This document shows, one piece after another, positions 32,791 through 42,429 of a DNA stretch of 64,000 nt. This DNA is from G963676095 sp963676095 (lineage in GTDB: Bacteria; Bacteroidota; Bacteroidia; Bacteroidales; Prolixibacteraceae), in the NCBI GenBank assembly GCA_963676095.1, contig OY781040.1, positions 3,844,001-3,908,000 of the forward strand, given 5' to 3'. The translations under genes were made by a program, and so were the position numbers. Numbering within the stretch: the stretch's first letter is position 1; every line of letters begins with the position of its first letter. The notes beneath the pieces were generated by a model. That model saw only the letters and a program-made list of their open reading frames with translations, did no database searches and was not told where the DNA came from.

Positions 32791-35187
32791 TTATTCGTAT
32801 CTTAACGCTTCCACCGGGTTCCTTGTCGCCGCTCTCCAACTCTGCCAGCTTACTGTCAGCAATGCTATTCCCAGGGCAATCAGGCCGGCCAGGGCAAAGA
32901 TCCACCAGCTAAGGGAGGTTTTGTAAGCGAAGTTCCCGAGCCAAAGGTTCATTACGTAAAAGCCTGCAGGGATTGCCACAATAAAAGAGATCAGCACCCA
33001 TTTGACAAAATCTTTGTTCAGCAAAACCAATATTTCCCCGATCCGGGCCCCGTTTACTTTACGAACCCCAATTTCTTTAGTCCTGCGGGAAATGGTATAT
33101 GAGGACAAGCCAAGTAATCCCAAACAAGCAATAAAAATGGCCAGCAGGGAAAATATCCGAAAGAACTGTCCGAACTTACGATCGGCCTGATACTGGTTGT
33201 TAAAATAATCGTCCAAAAAGAAATATCGGATAGGGTTACCCGGGAATTGACGGTTCCATGTTTTTCCAAGGTACGGGATTAACCGGTCGAGATTAGCCTG
33301 GGTCACCTTGATGGAATAATATTGGTTCCAGGGCCGGTTTGAAAAGGCTATGGGCTGAGGTAACTCCTTTAATGATCTCTGGTTAAAGTCGCGGACAACA
33401 CCGATAACATGGGCGGGGCCATTGTCGCTGCTTGTCAATTCCTTTCCAATGGCCTCCTCCGCATTTGCAAACCCCAGATATTTAACTGCTGATTCATTTA
33501 TAACAAGTTGATTGATCTGTTCCTGGCTGGGGCGGTCAAAATTGCGCCCTGCTATTAATTTCAGTCCATATGTTTTTATGAAATCCTCATCAATACCAAT
33601 CATGTCGATCTTCTTTTCAGTATTGATGCCGCTTACAAACTTACCATATACAGGTTCCCAGGTAATTTCCTTCCCGGGAATACAGCTCGAAACGGTCATG
33701 CTCTTTACTTCCGATTGGCGTAACATTTCTGATTTGAATGCCTGGAGCTGACCGGTATATGATTCATCATGAATGGACCGGGGCCCCTCAACTACCAGAA
33801 TACGGTCAATATCAATGCCTAAGTTTCTGTTCTGTAAAAAGTTTAACTGTTTGTTAATCAGGAATGTTCCTGAAATCAGGAGGATCGAAACCGTGAACTG
33901 GAAAAAGACCATTCCGTTTTTGAAGAAAGTTATTTTTCTCGAACCCGTTTGTCCTTTGCTTTTAAGGGCCGTTACAGGGAAAGAACGCGACAGATAAAAA
34001 GCAGGGAAAAGACCGGTCAGGACAACTGAAACGATAAACAGCAGGAAAAACAAGATGAAAAGATGGCCGGTCTCCGGGTGTATTGAGCCTCCTTTCAGCC
34101 GGTTAAAGACAGGTATGAGAATGACGACAGCCAGTAAACTTATGATGATAACCGCCACATTTAATAAGGCGGCTTCGGTTACAAACTGGCCGATCAATTG
34201 CCTTTTTAATGCGCCGAGCACCTTTCTTACCCCCACTTCAGACGCCCGTTCTACCGATCGCGAAGTATTCAGGTTGATATAATTGATGTAGGCAATCAAT
34301 AAAACCAGCATTGCGATGATCCCCATGAAAAGGATCGTCCGGGAATTGCCGTTTACTGATAACTCGTTGCTGAGCGCTGAATTCAGATGGATGTCGTCCA
34401 CCTTTCGAAGCTGAAATCCGACTGAAAAATAAGCCTCTTTCATGAAGTCCCCGATAAATTTTTGTGGCAGTTGCGGAATTTTCTTCTCCAGTACAGCTAT
34501 GTCTGTGCCTGGCGACAGGCGCACGTAGGTGTATATATTCGCCCCTAACCAGCCCGAATCGAACCATTCGTTCTGGTTGACCAGGTTTTGATAAGAAAGC
34601 AGAATATCAAAGTGAATATGTGAATGAGCCGGGACATCCTTCGCTACCCCGCAAATGGTATACCTGTCTTTCCCATTGTAGGTAATTACTTTTCCTACTG
34701 GATCAGTATTGCCAAAATAACGGTGTGCTGCCGACTCTGTAATTACAGCCGTATTCACTGCCAGCAATGTGGAACCGCCGGTTTCTTTTGATAGGGGGAA
34801 CGAAAACATGGAGAAGAAAGAAGGTTCGGCGTAGAACATGTCATCCTCCCTGAAATTGACATCACCATAGCTGATCACTCCTTCTACCCGGCTGAAACGG
34901 GTATATTCCTTTACTTCCGGGAAGTTATGTTTCAGCTCGGGGCCAATGGCCGGAACTGCAGCTGCCGAATATAATTCGAGTTTGTCTTCCTCGTAAAGCT
35001 TAAAATCGACCCGGTAAATATTCTCTTTATCCTGAATAAAGGAATCGTACGACCGTTCCGATTGTATCCAAAGTATAATCAGAATAAAAGCCGTGATGCC
35101 ACTTACGAGTCCCAGTAAATTTATCAGTGAGTAACTTTTTTGCGCAAGCAGATTTCGCAGGGCCAGCTTTATATAACTCTTAATCAT
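32791..35187 (-). CDS. MacB/FtsX-type ABC transporter permease
   Basis: 798 residues. N-terminus IKSYIKLALRNLLAQKSYSL then LINLLGLVSGITAFILIILW (helix 1), MacB-like exported domain, ASEVGVRKVLGALKRQLIGQF with the first FtsX bundle, a second exported domain, and TKEIGVRKVNGARIGEILVLLN with the last bundle. First gene of a likely two-permease operon. The C-terminus SWQSWRAATRNPVEALRYE differs slightly from the other two. These proteins move substrates or transmit force across the envelope; which substrate is unknown. Confidence 0.9.
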   Translation of the reverse strand: MIKSYIKLALRNLLAQKSYSLINLLGLVSGITAFILIILWIQSERSYDSFIQDKENIYRVDFKLYEEDKLELYSAAAVPAIGPELKHNFPEVKEYTRFSRVEGVISYGDVNFREDDMFYAEPSFFSMFSFPLSKETGGSTLLAVNTAVITESAAHRYFGNTDPVGKVITYNGKDRYTICGVAKDVPAHSHIHFDILLSYQNLVNQNEWFDSGWLGANIYTYVRLSPGTDIAVLEKKIPQLPQKFIGDFMKEAYFSVGFQLRKVDDIHLNSALSNELSVNGNSRTILFMGIIAMLVLLIAYINYINLNTSRSVERASEVGVRKVLGALKRQLIGQFVTEAALLNVAVIIISLLAVVILIPVFNRLKGGSIHPETGHLFILFFLLFIVSVVLTGLFPAFYLSRSFPVTALKSKGQTGSRKITFFKNGMVFFQFTVSILLISGTFLINKQLNFLQNRNLGIDIDRILVVEGPRSIHDESYTGQLQAFKSEMLRQSEVKSMTVSSCIPGKEITWEPVYGKFVSGINTEKKIDMIGIDEDFIKTYGLKLIAGRNFDRPSQEQINQLVINESAVKYLGFANAEEAIGKELTSSDNGPAHVIGVVRDFNQRSLKELPQPIAFSNRPWNQYYSIKVTQANLDRLIPYLGKTWNRQFPGNPIRYFFLDDYFNNQYQADRKFGQFFRIFSLLAIFIACLGLLGLSSYTISRRTKEIGVRKVNGARIGEILVLLNKDFVKWVLISFIVAIPAGFYVMNLWLGNFAYKTSLSWWIFALAGLIALGIALLTVSWQSWRAATRNPVEALRYE

Positions 35188-35518
35188 GGTTTATTGTTTT
35201 TGTTTAAATTTTCAATTAAAGGTTGCACAAATCTCGTAATCCGTATTGTTATTCAAACTGGATTCCCAGCGGAATAGGATAGCCAATTATATCGTCACAA
35301 TTTCCTGTATGGAATATTCAAATATGATTTCCCATCCGGAAATTCTTTCTGCCAGAACCGTACCAAAACAACAAATTATTGGAATATAGTTAGCTAAAAT
35401 AGCGAGGCGATTAAGATGTGTCAAATATCTTTACAGTCAGGTGTCTATTTATTTGTCAAATTATGTTTTCAGAGAACCAGGGACAAGCGGATATTCCCTG
35501 GTTACACCCGAGTTGCGG
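35188..35518. other. Intergenic region, probable permease promoter
   Basis: AT-rich, no gene. It should hold the minus-strand promoter of the permease operon; I could not identify a confident element. Confidence 0.35.
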
Positions 35519-36124
35519 CTACCTGATACGTTCCATGTAAATTGTTGCGATCGAATGTTTAAGTACGGCCTTCTCCAGGATGCCGTCTTCGTATTCATAT
35601 TCATTCGTTTCGCGGCCTTTATCGTCTGTTGCCGCATAGGTGTGGGCGGCAATGCATTTTATATAATTCTTTTCCCCGTTTCTTTCTTTATACATATACG
35701 GGACATCCTTTGGTTCGTAAAAGTAAAGCAGGCTGCCGCTGTACGTAATATGTTCGTCAATAAATGTAGAATCCCCGTCACTCACTAAAAGATAGGTTTT
35801 CCCCCGTTTTTCCAACCATGTGTCCGAATTGACTTTGCCGTCTTTAATTGTTTTTACGTGTGAACTCCACAAATTTCCTTGCCGGTACAGGCTTTGCTGT
35901 ACATATTTCACTTTATAGGTAAAAATAATTTTTACTTTAACATTAGTGATTGCCTCTGTGCTTATCTCCCCGTTTTCAGCTTTCTGGTTGACCGTGAATT
36001 CCCCGATGTTAATTCCTAAAACACGGATTCGATATTTAGCAGTACGATCTGTCGACTGGGCAAAAACGGATACACAGAAAAAGAATCCTGTCAGCAGTCC
36101 CCAAATATGTTTTGTATATTTCAT
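35519..36124 (-). CDS. Exported protein, DUF6134-like
   Basis: 201 residues with a signal peptide (KYTKHIWGLLTGFFFCVSVFA, then Q). The mature part is rich in beta strands: TAKYRIRVLGINIGEFTV, VKIIFTYKVKYVQQSLYRQGN, VNSDTWLEKRGKTYLLVSDG, and a basic tail KAVLKHSIATIYMERI. The pattern fits the DUF6134 group of periplasmic proteins as I remember it; no catalytic motif is seen. It is monocistronic, with free space on both sides. Function unknown. Confidence 0.65.
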   Translation of the reverse strand: MKYTKHIWGLLTGFFFCVSVFAQSTDRTAKYRIRVLGINIGEFTVNQKAENGEISTEAITNVKVKIIFTYKVKYVQQSLYRQGNLWSSHVKTIKDGKVNSDTWLEKRGKTYLLVSDGDSTFIDEHITYSGSLLYFYEPKDVPYMYKERNGEKNYIKCIAAHTYAATDDKGRETNEYEYEDGILEKAVLKHSIATIYMERIR

Positions 36125-36410
36125 AAAACCAATCCTTCAGTTGTTGCATAATTCCTGCCGGTTTGTTCTCCGTTGCCCGGGGTTGAATGAAACGGGATAT
36201 TATCTACCTGGCAGCGGGGAGTCACAAATTTTTATTTTAAAGTAAAAAATAATTCTGAAGCAATCAAAGATCTTTCATAGTCCCTGTATAAAGTTTTAAA
36301 GAAAATTCAGATGGACTGTTGATCTGCCCGGTGACTGTGTTGTATTTAGTCCCAGCATGTAAAATGTTGGCTATATTGTGCCTGAGTCCGTTAAGCAGGG
36401 GGGCCTAATA

Positions 36411-38354
36411 TTATTCCGGTTTAATCTGGATGGCCACGCCGCCGCTGGCTTTCAAATTAAAGCTTAGTTTTCCGGAGCTGCCTGCCTTTTGTGTTTTCAC
36501 GTTTACATGAGTACGGCTTTCAACCTTGTCATCGTCGCAGTAAATGGTGGCCACATACTTTTTTCCTTTCTCCAGGAATGAAAGTGGTACTTCTATTGTC
36601 CTGGCTTCCGTGTTGGTAATGGCCCCGACAAACCACTCGTTGCCTGACCTCCGGGCCACAGTGATATACTGGCCGATCTCCCCGTTTAGTATTTTCGTGT
36701 CGTCCCATACCGTTTTGACGGCATCGAAAAAGGCTATTTCTTTTTCCCCGTGGTACATAGCGGGATTATCGTACCAGTAGAGAAACTGGATGGGGCTGTA
36801 ATAGACCACGGAGAGAGCCAGCTGGTGGGCATGTGTTGTCCTGATGCGGTTATTGTAATAGCATATGGTATAATCTCCGGCCCCGGCCAGGTAACGGGTG
36901 AAAGGCAGAATGGTGTTATGCGTTGCATCGGGCATTTCTTCGTTCCCGCGGATGCCCTCCTGGGTCATCAGGTTCGGGTAGGTGCGGCTGAAGCCGGTAG
37001 GCCGGTATTCATCATGAACATCCACCATGAGATGGTACCGGGCGGCTTTTTTCACGGCATCGTGTAACCAGGTGGTCCAGCGATTGGAGCCAATCTGCAC
37101 GAAGCCAAACTTGACGCCTTTAATCCCCCAGCGCCGGAACTGTTCGAACACATCGTCGAGATGGTTGGTCAGGGCCCGCTGGTTGACATACAGAAAGATG
37201 CCAATACCTTTGTCCGCCGCATAGTTTACCAGTTTCTGCATGTCCAGGTCGCGCTGCTGCGATACTTTTGTGGCATCCGAAGCCACTTTCATCTCGGGAC
37301 CGTACCAGCCTGCATCCAGGTGTACATACTTCAAATTACGTTCGGCGGCAAAATCGACACAAGCCATAGCTTCGTTGGTGCTTAAGCCTGAGCGGATCGC
37401 TTTGCCCGGATTAATCCATGACGTATCTTGAATCTGGTCAGGATCATTCAGATTTAGTACAATGTCATTATTCCCGAGCAGCTGGCCAGGGGTTTCAGCG
37501 ACCATAACTAACCTCCATGGGGTAGAGCAGGGACTGATGACATCGACATTGCCATACATGGTCAGGTCGATGGTATTGGCCTTTTCCTTGTCCAGGCTGA
37601 ATTTTCCCCTGCTGTAGTCCACCATTTGCGCTTCGAGCAGGGCTACGATTAACCCCTCCGGGAGCTTAAGGGTAAGCGGTCGCTCGCATTCGTCGGGCCA
37701 GTTTCTAAGCGGGAGGTAACTGTATGGTCCCTGCGCCCAGCGTTCGTACCAGGCCATGGTACCCCCGGGCAGGGTAAAGCTGGTTTGCTCGCCGGTTATG
37801 TGAAGAAAGAGGCCGTTCGAGGTCTCGGGAAAATGATAACGGAAAGCAAGCCCTCCATCATACAATCTCACCACCACGTCCATCTGATAGCTGCGGCGTT
37901 TATCATAGGTTGTGCCTGCGTGTCCTTCAACAGGCGACAGGTGTCCCCCGAATTTAGTAAAATGGAGTACCATCTCGTTGTAATGGTCGTGGACGGTACT
38001 CCGTTCGCCATAAACAGGCTTCCAGCTTTCAGTCACAGAGTCCCTGTCAACCGATTTTAGCTCCATGTTCTCACACCAGTGCTTACTGGGGTCGTTCCCG
38101 ATGCCCAGGGCCGATTCGAACAGGTTATTCCTGATCAGGATACCCAGCTCAGACTCCAGGATAACCGGCTGCCCCTTATAGTTAAGTCGGTAATACATCT
38201 GGGTGGTTTGGTCCCCTGTTTGTTTCTGGTAAAATTGAAACTGAAGCTGCCCGTCCGGAGATCGGAGTTCCTGCCTGGTTTTCCCGATAACCTGGGCATC
38301 CAGCCGGCCTGCAAGAAGCAATACCACGAGCAGGGATAAAATTTTACCGCACAT
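36411..38354 (-). CDS. GH97 family glycoside hydrolase (alpha-glucosidase/galactosidase type)
   Basis: 647 residues from MCGKILSLLVVLLLAGRLDAQ, a signal peptide; a longer frame adds 36 unsupported residues. The N-terminal beta-sandwich shows WKPVYGERSTVHDHYNEM. The (beta/alpha)8 barrel shows LKYVHLDAGWYGPEMK, GIKGVKFGFVQIGS, VDVHDEYRPTG and MTQEGIRGNEE, and the C-terminal strands end in GGVAIQIKPE. At the position where retaining GH97 enzymes carry an Asp nucleophile, the strand reads VKFGF, so an inverting SusB-like mechanism using the Glu residues is more likely (inference). Last gene of the PUL, 4 bp after the esterase-like gene. Expected in the periplasm. Confidence 0.88.
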   Translation of the reverse strand: MCGKILSLLVVLLLAGRLDAQVIGKTRQELRSPDGQLQFQFYQKQTGDQTTQMYYRLNYKGQPVILESELGILIRNNLFESALGIGNDPSKHWCENMELKSVDRDSVTESWKPVYGERSTVHDHYNEMVLHFTKFGGHLSPVEGHAGTTYDKRRSYQMDVVVRLYDGGLAFRYHFPETSNGLFLHITGEQTSFTLPGGTMAWYERWAQGPYSYLPLRNWPDECERPLTLKLPEGLIVALLEAQMVDYSRGKFSLDKEKANTIDLTMYGNVDVISPCSTPWRLVMVAETPGQLLGNNDIVLNLNDPDQIQDTSWINPGKAIRSGLSTNEAMACVDFAAERNLKYVHLDAGWYGPEMKVASDATKVSQQRDLDMQKLVNYAADKGIGIFLYVNQRALTNHLDDVFEQFRRWGIKGVKFGFVQIGSNRWTTWLHDAVKKAARYHLMVDVHDEYRPTGFSRTYPNLMTQEGIRGNEEMPDATHNTILPFTRYLAGAGDYTICYYNNRIRTTHAHQLALSVVYYSPIQFLYWYDNPAMYHGEKEIAFFDAVKTVWDDTKILNGEIGQYITVARRSGNEWFVGAITNTEARTIEVPLSFLEKGKKYVATIYCDDDKVESRTHVNVKTQKAGSSGKLSFNLKASGGVAIQIKPE

Positions 38355-38358
38355 AATT

Positions 38359-40014
38359 TTAATGTTTAATTTGTGTACTTTTTTCAATAAGAAATGATTG
38401 AACGACCTGCTCTGCCGATTGAATTTTGGGTTCTGCAGAACGTCCATACTGCCAGGCAGCAACCATGACCTCGACGGGAAATTTTGCCCCAGCAGGAACG
38501 GAGGTCAGCGATAAGGTGCCACCCTCAACACGGGCCGGGCCGGACACCACGAAATAACGGACAGGTAACCCGCTGTCGGACCAGGCTTTCAGCTTTATTT
38601 TTCTTGTTCCTTCCCTGACATCAGGGATAACCGGAAAAGTAATCTGCTGAGTTTTTCCTTCGGAGAGCCGGGCCGGGATGTAAAAGTGGGCTTGTTGAAC
38701 GGCAGCTTTAAAAACCCCGTTCCCAGGGTATTTAAGGGCAACTGCGGGTTCAAACTGCACCTCGTTCGATTGGTAGCAGGTCCTGTCAAACGAGATCTCA
38801 AGCTCGTTTTTATTTGTTTTATTAAAAGGGCCGCATATTTTTTCAATTTTAATGTTCCGGGCATCATCCGGGTGTTTCAGCGGCGAGCCTGCAGGCAGAC
38901 CTGTCCACAATGCCGGGCGGGGGCTTTCTCCAGGAACGGTATCGAGGAAAACCGGCTGCAGTTTCATTTTTAAACTTTTTGCATCAGGATTAAAAGGCAC
39001 CAGTACCTGTAAATGCGTGTTGCGCTGTTTTACCAACTTCCCGTTAACCTTGACGCCCAGCAAAGGCGCTTTTTGATGGCGGAAGCGGGCCTGGTAAGCT
39101 TCGGTTGTCCGCGCATGTTCCCCGTCGAAAAACCAAAATGCCTGGGTTTTGTCGCCACCATAAGTCTTCACCGGGGCAGCAGGCGCTTGTGTTTTTTCAT
39201 CCGGGCGCCATTTGTCTGCCAGCCAGCCGGTCTGTTCCGGATTGACAGGGGTTAGAGGTAACCTGCCGTTGGGCATACGGTAATGCACCGCTTTCCTGAT
39301 GTAGAAAACGATGTAATCGATTTTTTCCGGGCTGGCCGCAAAGTGTCCTTCGCCAGGGCAGGCGAGCATGCTGAGCGGCACCCGCGGATGTTCCTGCCGT
39401 TCCTTCAATCCTTCAGCGCTCCAGGTTGCAGCGGCCTCATACTCGCCCATTGTTTCCAGACAGGGAATGTAGTCGATGGTCCGGTTGCCCCAGATATCGG
39501 GAGCCCAATGCGGGTCCCTGAAATATGGCCACTGTCCGCTCACCGAGATTGCGCAAATCGTTCTTCCGGGGTCCCAGGCTGCCAGGTAATACGGCCAGCT
39601 GGCCGCTGCCGAATGCCCGATCGCCAGGTAAGGGACTTTGGTAATCTCGCTGTAACCGGATTTAGCAGCCAAAGCTTTCAGCGACTGGTTTAGCAGTTCA
39701 CCGGCCCCTTCTTCGAAGTTAAAAACGAAGTTGAACATGGGGTTGTACCAGACAATACCGAAATGAAGTTCGGACATTGCCTTGCGGAAGGCCTTGCTTT
39801 CGATAATGGAAATTTCTTCCATGTTGTGCTGGGCCAACACCAGGCCCTGAAGTCTGTCGCAGTCCGGCGGCACCCATAAATATGCTTTGGTTTTACCCTT
39901 TTTGTTGATTGATCCGGGCACATCGGCATGCCATTGCCAAACACCATCCTGTGCTAACAGTTCCGTATTAATTAATAGCAATAACAGGAACAGATATCTG
40001 ATTTTTCGATTCAT
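38359..40014 (-). CDS. Exported alpha/beta-hydrolase (esterase-like) of the PUL
   Basis: 551 residues with a signal peptide (NRKIRYLFLLLLLINTELLA). The first 280 residues form an alpha/beta-hydrolase: GLVLAQHNMEE, LAIGHSAAASWPYYLA with the nucleophile-elbow Ser (GHSAA), and CPGEGHFAASPEK carrying a candidate catalytic His. The last 270 residues look like beta-sandwich modules (LEISFDRTCYQSNEVQFEP, FPVIPDVREGTRKIKLKAW). In a PUL this would suit removal of acyl groups from the glycan before lyase or GH97 attack, which is inference. No closer family recognised. Confidence 0.78.
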   Translation of the reverse strand: MNRKIRYLFLLLLLINTELLAQDGVWQWHADVPGSINKKGKTKAYLWVPPDCDRLQGLVLAQHNMEEISIIESKAFRKAMSELHFGIVWYNPMFNFVFNFEEGAGELLNQSLKALAAKSGYSEITKVPYLAIGHSAAASWPYYLAAWDPGRTICAISVSGQWPYFRDPHWAPDIWGNRTIDYIPCLETMGEYEAAATWSAEGLKERQEHPRVPLSMLACPGEGHFAASPEKIDYIVFYIRKAVHYRMPNGRLPLTPVNPEQTGWLADKWRPDEKTQAPAAPVKTYGGDKTQAFWFFDGEHARTTEAYQARFRHQKAPLLGVKVNGKLVKQRNTHLQVLVPFNPDAKSLKMKLQPVFLDTVPGESPRPALWTGLPAGSPLKHPDDARNIKIEKICGPFNKTNKNELEISFDRTCYQSNEVQFEPAVALKYPGNGVFKAAVQQAHFYIPARLSEGKTQQITFPVIPDVREGTRKIKLKAWSDSGLPVRYFVVSGPARVEGGTLSLTSVPAGAKFPVEVMVAAWQYGRSAEPKIQSAEQVVQSFLIEKSTQIKH

Positions 40015-40033
40015 GGAGATTTCAATTTTAATA

Positions 40034-42322
40034 TTATTCAGCCGTTAATTCGATGTATTTGTCCCCGGAGTTGTAAACAAATGGCACTTTTTTCCCGTTT
40101 ACCCGGATCTCAGCAGGTTTTTTCGGTCCGGACATGATCAGTTTCACTTCTTTCTGGCCCTGGAACTGTATGTCCATTTTGTCGAAGTCGATTGCCGCGA
40201 AAAATTTGGATAAGGCGTGGATAAGAGGTTCCCCGTCTTTACGCAGATAGCTGCCGTGGCCGATAAACAGGTGCCTGATGTTTTCTGCTCCGGTCCGGTC
40301 GGCGCCTTCTTTAAACGTCAGGGCCATCAGGTAAGCATCGGTATCCCAGCCATTCATATTAATGATGCTGTTACGGTGTTTTATGCGGCCGTCGGCCAGC
40401 AGGTTGAAGTAGACCTCTGTTGTCCCGCCGTTCTGTGTGATACGCACACCCAGGAAATCTTTTCCTTCAAAGCGTTCGATCTTCGGCAGGTTGTCTTTGT
40501 TTTTTTCTGTTTCCAGGATGATGGCCGTCACAAATTTGGTACGGTCGGTATCCCGGAAGTGACTGATCGACCAGTACGGTACTTTGTTGCCGGGGTTGTG
40601 GTCTTCATATCCCATACGTTTTCCAAGCTGCATTTTTTCGGGAAAATCGTTCGGAAGGCCGCCGTCGGGAAAGGTTTCCGGGAAAAGCGGACGGACCAGT
40701 ACTTCCGCGTCATCCTGCCTGACAGACAGGTCCAGGCCGTTTCGTTCCGATTTGCCGTTGTAGTGCAATAACCATTCAAATTTTCCGGGTTCGTAGGCCA
40801 GCAGATCGTCGTACACGAGGATAACATCGCCTGCCCACAGAAAGCTGCGGTAGTTGCGCAACAATAGATGTGAATAGGGGCCTGTTGCGTCAGCCAGTAA
40901 ATATTTAAAGCCTTCTGCATCGATCAGGTCGTTCAGCGACCCGTGGTTGACCGTGCCGAAGTACGGGTCGCGGCGCTCCTGTCCTTTGCCATTCCAGAGC
41001 ACCACATTATGCGCTTCGCTTTGACAGTAATATTCGGTATAAAGCGGGTTTCCGTATGATGAGTTCCCGGAATCGATAATCAGGTTTTTCCCATTGTGAA
41101 ACAGGATGTACGAACCGGCATCTGCATGGGAGTGGTTCCAGGTCTGGCCCGATTTTACAGCCAGCATTGTGGCATTGTCTTCCCATGAGTTGCGTAACAT
41201 CGCCCAGCCCATATCGGGCAGCAATTCGGAGGTGGGCAATCCGGGCATTTTTACCTGCCCGGGTTTGGGTAATTCCGGGTTTAAAGCCAGACCGACAGGT
41301 GATTTCATTGTCATCCATTCTTTGTTATCGCCCTCCATGGTTTTACTCAGGAACCAGGCGTAGCGGTCTTTGTGATAGCCCAGGTTCCACAGCAGCAATA
41401 CACAGGCGTGGCCGGTTCCGTGAATGTTACCATCTCCAAAGTTTACTGACAGCGTGCCGTTATTGGTGTAGTAAGTGGTGTTGATAAAGAAATCGGCCAT
41501 CGGTTCCATTTGCGGAATTTCCGGCTGTCTGTCCCCTGGAAAGACATTTTGACGGGCTAACCGGAACAGCAGGTATTGCGAAAAGCCAAAATTGGCATAA
41601 TTAATGCTTTCCCAGAAACCTCCTTCCCGGTCGAATGTCGGAATTTTATTTTGAAGGAGGCTTCCCTGGTAGTTGAACCATTCAACCGAGGCCTCTTCTA
41701 CTTGCCTTACCCATTCTTTCGATTCCGGGATTTCATTTCTGACAGCCAGGGCGGCGAAACCGGCCATATCTGTACAAGCGCTCCACCAGTTATGTCCCAT
41801 GGTGTCGATCGTGTGGATATTGGTTTCCGGGTTGATCCAGTCGCCGAGGGTGCGGCTGATTCCCAGCCTGACAATACCCTCGGCAATCTTCTTACGTTCA
41901 TCAGTCCTCAGATAATCGTAAATACAATCGAAGCCCAACGCGTAATTAAACGTTTCATGAGCTGTGTGCAGGCCCGAGTTCCAGGCTGGCGTACGTTGCA
42001 GTAAAACCGGGTCTTCCCAGCTTTCCTTTTCAAGTTCACGAAAAATCGTTTCCCGGATGCGTTGTGCGTATTTTTCCTCACCGGTCATGCGGTATATCAG
42101 TCCCAGTTCCTGAACGTCGGCAATGTCGTTCCTGTTTTTCCGCATTAAACCATCTATCCTTTGCAGAAGCTGGTTCCAGGCTTCTTTCACACCGGGATCA
42201 TTTTTTATTTGTTTTTTTAATTTTGAGATATTCGCATCGGTGTACAGCAGGTAACTACGCCTTTGTGCGAAGGTTGAAAGACCTAGTACGCAGACCATAG
42301 CCAACAGCAGCAATTTCTTCAT
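40034..42322 (-). CDS. Heparinase II/III superfamily polysaccharide lyase
   Basis: 762 residues from MKKLLLLAMVCVLGLSTFAQ (signal peptide); a longer frame of 20 residues lacks support. The N-terminal (alpha/alpha) toroid has HTIDTMGHNWWSACTDMAG (the Asn/His region), FDREGGFWESINYANFGFSQYL with Glu and Tyr candidates, and the C-terminal beta domain contains NHSHADAGSYILFHNGKNLI and DSGNSSYGN, the Heparinase_II_III signature. Such enzymes cleave uronate-containing chains by beta-elimination and leave unsaturated uronates. The exact PL family cannot be told by eye. It follows the alginate-lyase-type gene after a large inverted repeat. Confidence 0.85.
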   Translation of the reverse strand: MKKLLLLAMVCVLGLSTFAQRRSYLLYTDANISKLKKQIKNDPGVKEAWNQLLQRIDGLMRKNRNDIADVQELGLIYRMTGEEKYAQRIRETIFRELEKESWEDPVLLQRTPAWNSGLHTAHETFNYALGFDCIYDYLRTDERKKIAEGIVRLGISRTLGDWINPETNIHTIDTMGHNWWSACTDMAGFAALAVRNEIPESKEWVRQVEEASVEWFNYQGSLLQNKIPTFDREGGFWESINYANFGFSQYLLFRLARQNVFPGDRQPEIPQMEPMADFFINTTYYTNNGTLSVNFGDGNIHGTGHACVLLLWNLGYHKDRYAWFLSKTMEGDNKEWMTMKSPVGLALNPELPKPGQVKMPGLPTSELLPDMGWAMLRNSWEDNATMLAVKSGQTWNHSHADAGSYILFHNGKNLIIDSGNSSYGNPLYTEYYCQSEAHNVVLWNGKGQERRDPYFGTVNHGSLNDLIDAEGFKYLLADATGPYSHLLLRNYRSFLWAGDVILVYDDLLAYEPGKFEWLLHYNGKSERNGLDLSVRQDDAEVLVRPLFPETFPDGGLPNDFPEKMQLGKRMGYEDHNPGNKVPYWSISHFRDTDRTKFVTAIILETEKNKDNLPKIERFEGKDFLGVRITQNGGTTEVYFNLLADGRIKHRNSIINMNGWDTDAYLMALTFKEGADRTGAENIRHLFIGHGSYLRKDGEPLIHALSKFFAAIDFDKMDIQFQGQKEVKLIMSGPKKPAEIRVNGKKVPFVYNSGDKYIELTAE

Positions 42323-42360
42323 GTTAATCCTGATTTTTAATGATTTAAAATAGAAAAGAG

Positions 42361-42420
42361 AAGCGGGATTGCCCTGCCCCAATCCTCAATTTAGATAATC
42401 GGTGATCGGCAATCCCGCTT
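42361..42420 (-). promoter_or_regulatory. Perfect 13-bp inverted repeat between PUL lyase genes
   Basis: AAGCGGGATTGCC (42361-42373) and GGCAATCCCGCTT (42408-42420) around 34 nt, in the gap between the two lyase genes. On the transcript it would form a stable hairpin with a weak CTCTTTTC tail. It may tune downstream expression or protect mRNA ends. Confidence 0.6.
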
Positions 42421-42429
42421 TTGTTGCTT

